Shown piece after piece: positions 14,931 to 18,422 of a stretch of DNA of 18,422 nucleotides (positions within the stretch are counted from its first letter, which is position 1; each line of letters starts with the position of its first letter). The notes under the pieces were generated by a model. That model had not been told where the DNA came from and searched no databases. It saw nothing but the letters and a program-made list of their open reading frames with translations. A program made the position numbers and the translations under genes. The DNA is from Pseudomonadota bacterium. Its GTDB lineage: Bacteria > Pseudomonadota > Alphaproteobacteria > SMXQ01. The DNA lies in assembly GCA_022562375.1 (NCBI GenBank), contig JADFPK010000006.1, positions 1 through 18,422 of the forward strand, in the 5' to 3' direction.

Positions 14931-15627
14931 AGGCGACCCGCGCCGAGCGGGCCAGCTTGGCGAGGTGGGCAAGCACCTCATCGAGGTGCAGCACATCGGC
15001 GTATTTGTGGTGCATGTCGAACAGGTTGACCTTGTGCGAGAGCGACGACCGGTCGAAGGCGCACTCCTCGACCACGACCGTCGGGAAACCGTTGGAAAAG
15101 GCATCGACCACCGAGGCGCGCACGCAGCCGCTGGTGCTTTCGCCGCAAACGATCAGGCTCTCCACCCCCATCTCCCGCAAGTGAGCGGCGAGCGGGGTGC
15201 CAAAGAAACCGCTGGCCCGTTCCTTGCGGATCACCAAATCGCCCGGCTCGGGGGCGAAATCGGGCCAGATGTCATAGGCGTCCGCCGCCACCTCCCGGCC
15301 CCTCCTGCGCTTGGTCGAATAGAACCCCGCCTGGCGCACCTGACGCGTCGTGTAGATGACCGGTATCGCCGCCGCCCGCGCCGCCGCGAACAGTTGCTTG
15401 CAGGGCTCGATGGCGTTCCAGGCGTTCTCTCCCAAGGCCCCGGGGAACTCCCGGTTGACCTCGCGGACCGGCCGGTTGCCGCCCTCATAGGCGAGATTAT
15501 AGAGATCGATCGCCAGCAGCGCCGGCTTGTCGCCGACGCCGATGTGACGATGGTAGGCCTGGTAGATCTCGAGGATTTCCTCATCCACGACATCCTTCCA
15601 ACAATGGTCCTCGAAATCCCCTGTCAT
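14929..15627 (-). CDS. Isochorismatase-like cysteine hydrolase
   Basis: This 232-residue member of the isochorismatase-like superfamily has the D-K-C triad: D41 in LLAIDLYN, K135 in IRKERASGFFGT and C168 in VCGESTSGCVRAS. The CGESTSGCVR pattern resembles N-carbamoylsarcosine amidohydrolase and related amidases rather than true isochorismatase or nicotinamidase. ATG 15627 was chosen because AGGGAG lies about 7 bases upstream. The frame is open 23 residues further, but that stretch looks like leader sequence. It is divergent from the dehydrogenase at 15822 with 194 bases between the starts, so the two may belong to one pathway. The substrate is unknown; amide or carbamoyl compounds are likely. 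Confidence 0.85.
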   Translation of the reverse strand: MTGDFEDHCWKDVVDEEILEIYQAYHRHIGVGDKPALLAIDLYNLAYEGGNRPVREVNREFPGALGENAWNAIEPCKQLFAAARAAAIPVIYTTRQVRQAGFYSTKRRRGREVAADAYDIWPDFAPEPGDLVIRKERASGFFGTPLAAHLREMGVESLIVCGESTSGCVRASVVDAFSNGFPTVVVEECAFDRSSLSHKVNLFDMHHKYADVLHLDEVLAHLAKLARSARVA

Positions 15628-15821
15628 CGCCTGCTCCCTGAACGCGGCCGGTTGGGTCCCTCTCCTTGTTTTGCCGCGCCCCGGGCCGGCTGTCAATTCC
15701 CTCGAATGGGGCTGCGCCGATTAATGGTGGCGGCGGTTGGACCGCTCATGTACTAAAATAGCCGGCAACGGCAACCATGGCCGCGGTGTATGGACGGCCG
15801 AACAAGGGGAGAGAGCAGCCT

Positions 15822-16676
15822 ATGAAAGTTGGCATCGTCGGCATTGGCGCCATGGGCGAACCGATGACGGGACATATCCTGAAAAGCGGCAAGTTCGATG
15901 TTTACGCCTTCGACATCCACAAACCAGCGGTCAACAGGGTGGTGAAAAAGGGCGCCAAGGCGGCCAGATCGGTGAAGGCGATGGGGCGCGTGTGCGACGT
16001 CGTCATCGTCATGGTCGCCACCGATTCCCAGGTCAAGCAGGTGGTGGGCGACCTCACCGCCCAAGGCAAGAAGGACGCGGTGATCGTGATTACCGCCACC
16101 AGCCATCCGAACATGGTCCGCGAATGCGCCAAGATCGCCAAGAAGGCCAAGATGAAGGTGATCGACGCCCCGGTCTGCTTCGGCCTCGAAGGCGCCGAGG
16201 ACGGCACGCTGGCGAGCCTCGTCGGCGGCGCCAGGAAGGACGTCAACAAGGCCCGGCCGGTGATCGCCTGTTACAGCCGCGCCGTCCATCACCTCGGCGA
16301 GCTCGGCGCCGGGGAGATCGGCAAGACCATCAACAACATGCTCCACTGGGCCCATTCCATCGCCAATTACGAGGCCATCTTGCTCGGCAAGGTCTATGGG
16401 CTCGACGGCCAGAAGCTGCGCGAAACCCTGATCCAGTGCCCGGGCAACAACGGCACGCTGGAACGATGGGACGGCACCCGTTTCACCTGGCAGGAAAAGG
16501 ACATGGATATCGCGCTCGACCTGGCCCAGGCGCGTCAGTTGCCGCTACCGCTGTTCGGCCAGGTCGACCAGATGATCAAGTGGTTCCACGCCGACCACGT
16601 CCATGCGCTGCTGTACGAGAAATCGGCGCCCTACATGGGCCGGACCTACACCGGCAAGCCGATCTCGAAGGGGTGA
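15822..16676 (+). CDS. Beta-hydroxyacid dehydrogenase family NAD(P) enzyme
   Basis: The 284-residue protein belongs to the 3-hydroxyisobutyrate/6-phosphogluconate dehydrogenase-like family. The Rossmann motif GIGAMG is at residues 7-12. The substrate-binding segment DAPVCFGLEGAEDGTL replaces the more usual DAPVSGG, and the catalytic lysine is K168 in GEIGKTINNMLHW with N171-N172. A C-terminal helical domain follows. The C-F-G variant in the substrate loop suggests a substrate other than 3-hydroxyisobutyrate or tartronate semialdehyde. GGGGAGAGAG lies about 6 bases before ATG 15822. It is followed by the VOC protein, 64 bases on, with the same type of purine-rich ribosome binding site, so the two are likely co-transcribed. 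Confidence 0.87.
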   Translation: MKVGIVGIGAMGEPMTGHILKSGKFDVYAFDIHKPAVNRVVKKGAKAARSVKAMGRVCDVVIVMVATDSQVKQVVGDLTAQGKKDAVIVITATSHPNMVRECAKIAKKAKMKVIDAPVCFGLEGAEDGTLASLVGGARKDVNKARPVIACYSRAVHHLGELGAGEIGKTINNMLHWAHSIANYEAILLGKVYGLDGQKLRETLIQCPGNNGTLERWDGTRFTWQEKDMDIALDLAQARQLPLPLFGQVDQMIKWFHADHVHALLYEKSAPYMGRTYTGKPISKG

Positions 16677-16740
16677 GCGCCCAGAACGCCAAGAAGCGGC
16701 GAGGCGCGCGGGCCCGGGGCGCCGGGGAGAGGAGAGTGCC

Positions 16741-17130
16741 ATGATCAAGACCAAGGGCGTCGTTCATTTCACCATCCCGGTGAGCGACCTCGCGCGCAGC
16801 GAAAAGTTCTACACCGAACTCCTGGGCTTCAAGTTCGTACGCAAGAACGCCCATATGGTGTTCCTGCAATCGGGCGAGGACTACTTCGTCCTCACCTACA
16901 GCGAGAACCCGATCGATCCCAATCGGGGCGACAACCACGACATTCACACCGCCTTCCTGGTGGATGCCGAGGAATACGACCGATCGCTGGAATTCCTGGC
17001 GCAAAACGGGGTCAAGGTGTTCCTCGAGCAACACCGCAAGGGCGCCAGCACCTTCACCGGCAGGAGCGCCTATTTCCACGATCCCGACCGCAACGTGATC
17101 GAGCTCCTCGATCCGACGGACGGCGGCTGA
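16741..17130 (+). CDS. VOC-family (glyoxalase/dioxygenase fold) protein
   Basis: This 129-residue protein has one full vicinal-oxygen-chelate unit of two beta-alpha-beta-beta-beta modules. Probable metal ligands are H9 (GVVHFTIPV), H69 (DIHTAFLV, or H66) and E121 (RNVIELLDP). The LARSEKFYTELLGF and SAYFHDPDRNVIELLDP signatures are typical of single-domain VOC enzymes such as glyoxalases, fosfomycin-resistance-like proteins and small dioxygenases. I cannot choose among these from sequence. GGGGAGAGGAG precedes ATG 16741. It follows the dehydrogenase and precedes the selenocysteine peroxiredoxin by 87 bases on the same strand. Confidence 0.85.
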   Translation: MIKTKGVVHFTIPVSDLARSEKFYTELLGFKFVRKNAHMVFLQSGEDYFVLTYSENPIDPNRGDNHDIHTAFLVDAEEYDRSLEFLAQNGVKVFLEQHRKGASTFTGRSAYFHDPDRNVIELLDPTDGG

Positions 17131-17217
17131 GGGGAAGCCATTCCAGTGACGGTGATCATTGGGAACTAACCGAGTCGATTTAAAGGTAGTCTGGGAAATT
17201 CCAGCAAGGAGAAAACG

Positions 17218-17664
17218 ATGGCCCTACCGCAAGTCGGAAGCACACCACCCGCCTTTACCCTGCCCAATCAGGATGGCAAACATGTCAGCCTCGCCGACTA
17301 TGCCGGACGGAACGTGCTGATCTGGTTCTTCCCGCGCGCCTTCGGCGGCGGCTGAACCAAGGAAGCCAATGGGTTCCGTGATCGAACCCAAGACTTCGCC
17401 GATCGGAATACGGTTCTCCTCGGCATCACCTTCAGCCCGGCGGAGGACCTGAAAAGCTGGCGCGACGAGGTCGGTCTCACCACCGAACTGCTGTGCGACG
17501 CCGACCGCTCGGTGGCCATGGCTTATGGCGCGGCGATAAGCGCGGACCAGGAAAAAGCGACGCGGGTTTCCGTGCTGGTCGGCCCCGACGGCAAGGTGGT
17601 GAAGACCTATGCCACGCCCGACGCCGAGGGGCATCCGGCCGAGGCGCTCGCCGATTTGGCTTGA
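17218..17664 (+). CDS. Selenocysteine-containing peroxiredoxin (UGA at the peroxidatic position)
   Basis: The frame runs 148 residues if TGA 17353-17355 is read as selenocysteine 46; stopping there would leave only 45 residues. Before it are VGSTPPAFTLPNQDG and NVLIWFFPRAF, after it TKEANGFRDRTQDF, LLGITFSPAEDLKSW, LLCDADRSVAMAYGA and R116 (ATRVSVLVGPDGKVVKTY). These are hallmarks of an AhpC/TSA peroxiredoxin of the BCP/PrxQ kind. U46 falls exactly where the peroxidatic cysteine precedes TKEA. The usual PxxxT before the catalytic residue reads P39-RAF-G43 here, so the threonine is missing. C93 may be a resolving cysteine. AAGGAG lies 6 bases before ATG 17218. Homology resumes in the same frame without indels, and a SECIS-like hairpin follows. 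selA, selB and selC must lie elsewhere. The alternative, a nonsense-mutated pseudogene, fits less well. Confidence 0.88.
17353..17397 (+). promoter_or_regulatory. Bacterial SECIS hairpin after the UGA codon
   Basis: TGGGTTC 17370-17376 pairs perfectly with GAACCCA 17384-17390, leaving a 7-base apical loop CGTGATC (17377-17383) with G at its second position. A lower stem, GAAG 17362-17365 with CTTC 17394-17397, is separated by a small internal loop. The apical loop begins 22 bases after the UGA. This fits what I recall of bacterial SECIS rules: loop 16-37 bases from the UGA, 3-14 bases long, with G in the first two loop positions. It would recruit SelB. Confidence 0.75.
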
Positions 17665-17670
17665 ATCCGC

Positions 17671-18422
17671 TCAACGATAGCGGGCGGCGGGAAGACCGAA
17701 CCGCTGGCGGATTTCGGCGGCGATCTCGGACGCCGCATCGAGGCGCGGATAGGTCCAGGCCTCGAAGGTCTCGCCCAAGGGCCGGGCCATGGAGAGATCG
17801 AATAGCTCTCGATGGAGGCGGGCGAAGGCCGGCTTGACGATCGCCGGCGGGGCGAAAATGTAGACCGGCTTGCCCGTCGTGCAGGCCTCCGAACACATCG
17901 ACATCGAATCGCCGGTGACGATTATGGCGTCGGCAAGCCCGAGAAAACCGTAATAGGGGTTTTCCCTGCCCTGGCCGAAGCGGTGGATATGGGCGGCAAC
18001 GTCGATGGCGCCGGCCAGCGCCTCGATCGCGCGCCCCTCCGTCCTGCGGCTGGTGAGGACCAGAAGCGAGCCTCCCGCGCCACCGGCAAGGACCGAGGCC
18101 TTGCCCCCCAATTCCGCCGCCAGGTCGGGACCGAAGGGACGGCGCCGGGTCGAGCCGCCAAGCAGCAGCGCGATGAACGGTTTGGGAAGTTCGGCGCATT
18201 TCGCCCGCCAGCGCGCGGCGCCGGCCGAAAGCTTCGCCACGGTCACCCGGTTCGGCGCCCCGGTGGTCTCGATCAGATTGGCCCTTACCCGGCAGCCGTC
18301 ATGGCGCGGCACGGCGACGAGGTCGAAGGCGCCGAAGCCACGGCCCGGATCCATGATCTGGACCAGCTTGGCCGCGCCGGCGCATTTCCGTTTGATCGCG
18401 CGGGCCACCGGCGCAAGGCGCC
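17671..18422 (-). CDS. ELM1 family protein, 5' end outside window
   Basis: The frame stays open to the right edge, so the N-terminus is missing; the codon at 18408 is a GTG inside the conserved region, not a start. Visible features are PVARAIKR near the edge, LVQIMDPGRGFGAFDLVAVPRHDG, NLIETTGAPNRVT, ALLLGGSTRRRPF, LLVLTSRRTEGRAI, DAIIVTGDSMSMCSEACTTGKPVYIF and a C-terminal helix. This matches the ELM1 (DUF1022) family, whose plant member acts in mitochondrial fission. The fold resembles GT-B glycosyltransferases (GDSMSMCSEA...GKPVY), and the bacterial role is unknown. It is convergent with the peroxiredoxin, with 6 bases between the stops. Confidence 0.85.
   Translation of the reverse strand, partial: RLAPVARAIKRKCAGAAKLVQIMDPGRGFGAFDLVAVPRHDGCRVRANLIETTGAPNRVTVAKLSAGAARWRAKCAELPKPFIALLLGGSTRRRPFGPDLAAELGGKASVLAGGAGGSLLVLTSRRTEGRAIEALAGAIDVAAHIHRFGQGRENPYYGFLGLADAIIVTGDSMSMCSEACTTGKPVYIFAPPAIVKPAFARLHRELFDLSMARPLGETFEAWTYPRLDAASEIAAEIRQRFGLPAARYR

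Noticed and set aside
17131..17217. ECF-type promoter upstream of the peroxiredoxin (TGATC or GGGAAC boxes)
   Set aside because: Box-like words are present but the spacing to any -10 element does not fit the RpoE or EcfG consensus.
17353..17355. TGA in the peroxiredoxin as a nonsense mutation (pseudogene)
   Set aside because: The stop falls exactly on the catalytic cysteine, the frame and motifs are intact on both sides, and a SECIS-like hairpin follows at the right distance. Selenocysteine is the simpler explanation, though selB/selC could not be checked.

Overview
The window is GC-rich DNA with strong GC3 codon bias, dense coding and short AT-rich promoter islands. The gene content (ELM1-family protein, TetR with a COQ9-like C-terminus, a small lipoprotein with a 'DHALS' segment, D-2-hydroxyglutarate dehydrogenase-like oxidase) fits a free-living alphaproteobacterium, perhaps a marine Rhodospirillales-like lineage. 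That placement is inferred from protein flavour, not from a marker gene. No rRNA, tRNA or CRISPR array was seen.

Layout. (1) 1-181 holds a long inverted repeat. (2) 182-3079 is a divergent pair: a LysR regulator of the type tied to aminoethylphosphonate catabolism and a class III PLP enzyme resembling the (R)-1-hydroxy-2-aminoethylphosphonate ammonia-lyase PbfA, with a LysR-type operator candidate between them. (3) 3119-3751 is a TetR/COQ9-like regulator on the minus strand, followed by about 830 bases without a gene that contain a long hairpin ending in a T-run. (4) 4585-7858 is a plus-strand run: CysQ, Sua5/TsaC and a VAO-type FAD oxidase. (5) 7874-8449 is a lipoprotein on the minus strand. 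(6) 8580-11655 is a plus-strand run: VanZ-like membrane protein, a fused SpeD-SpeE polyamine enzyme, an aspartyl beta-hydroxylase-like dioxygenase and a pterin-4a-carbinolamine dehydratase. (7) 11653-11901 is a MITE-like element with 22-base inverted ends, inserted exactly at the dehydratase stop codon. (8) 11972-13246 is a GSA-aminomutase-like aminotransferase on the minus strand. (9) 13247-14889 is an AT-rich region with two tandem, 118-residue, four-helix membrane proteins that are paralogues. Each is preceded by a copied leader with paired TGGTTAA heptamers. (10) 14929-17130 is a cysteine hydrolase divergent from a beta-hydroxyacid dehydrogenase and a VOC protein. (11) 17218-17664 is a peroxiredoxin whose peroxidatic residue is encoded by an in-frame TGA, immediately followed by a hairpin that fits the bacterial SECIS pattern. 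(12) 17671 to the right edge is an ELM1-family gene, truncated by the window.

The strongest finding is the selenocysteine peroxiredoxin, which an ordinary ORF caller breaks at the TGA and misses. The next most interesting are the duplicated orphan membrane-protein/leader module and the MITE-like element. The fused SpeD-SpeE and the PbfA-like enzyme without phosphonate genes beside it are notable metabolic features.
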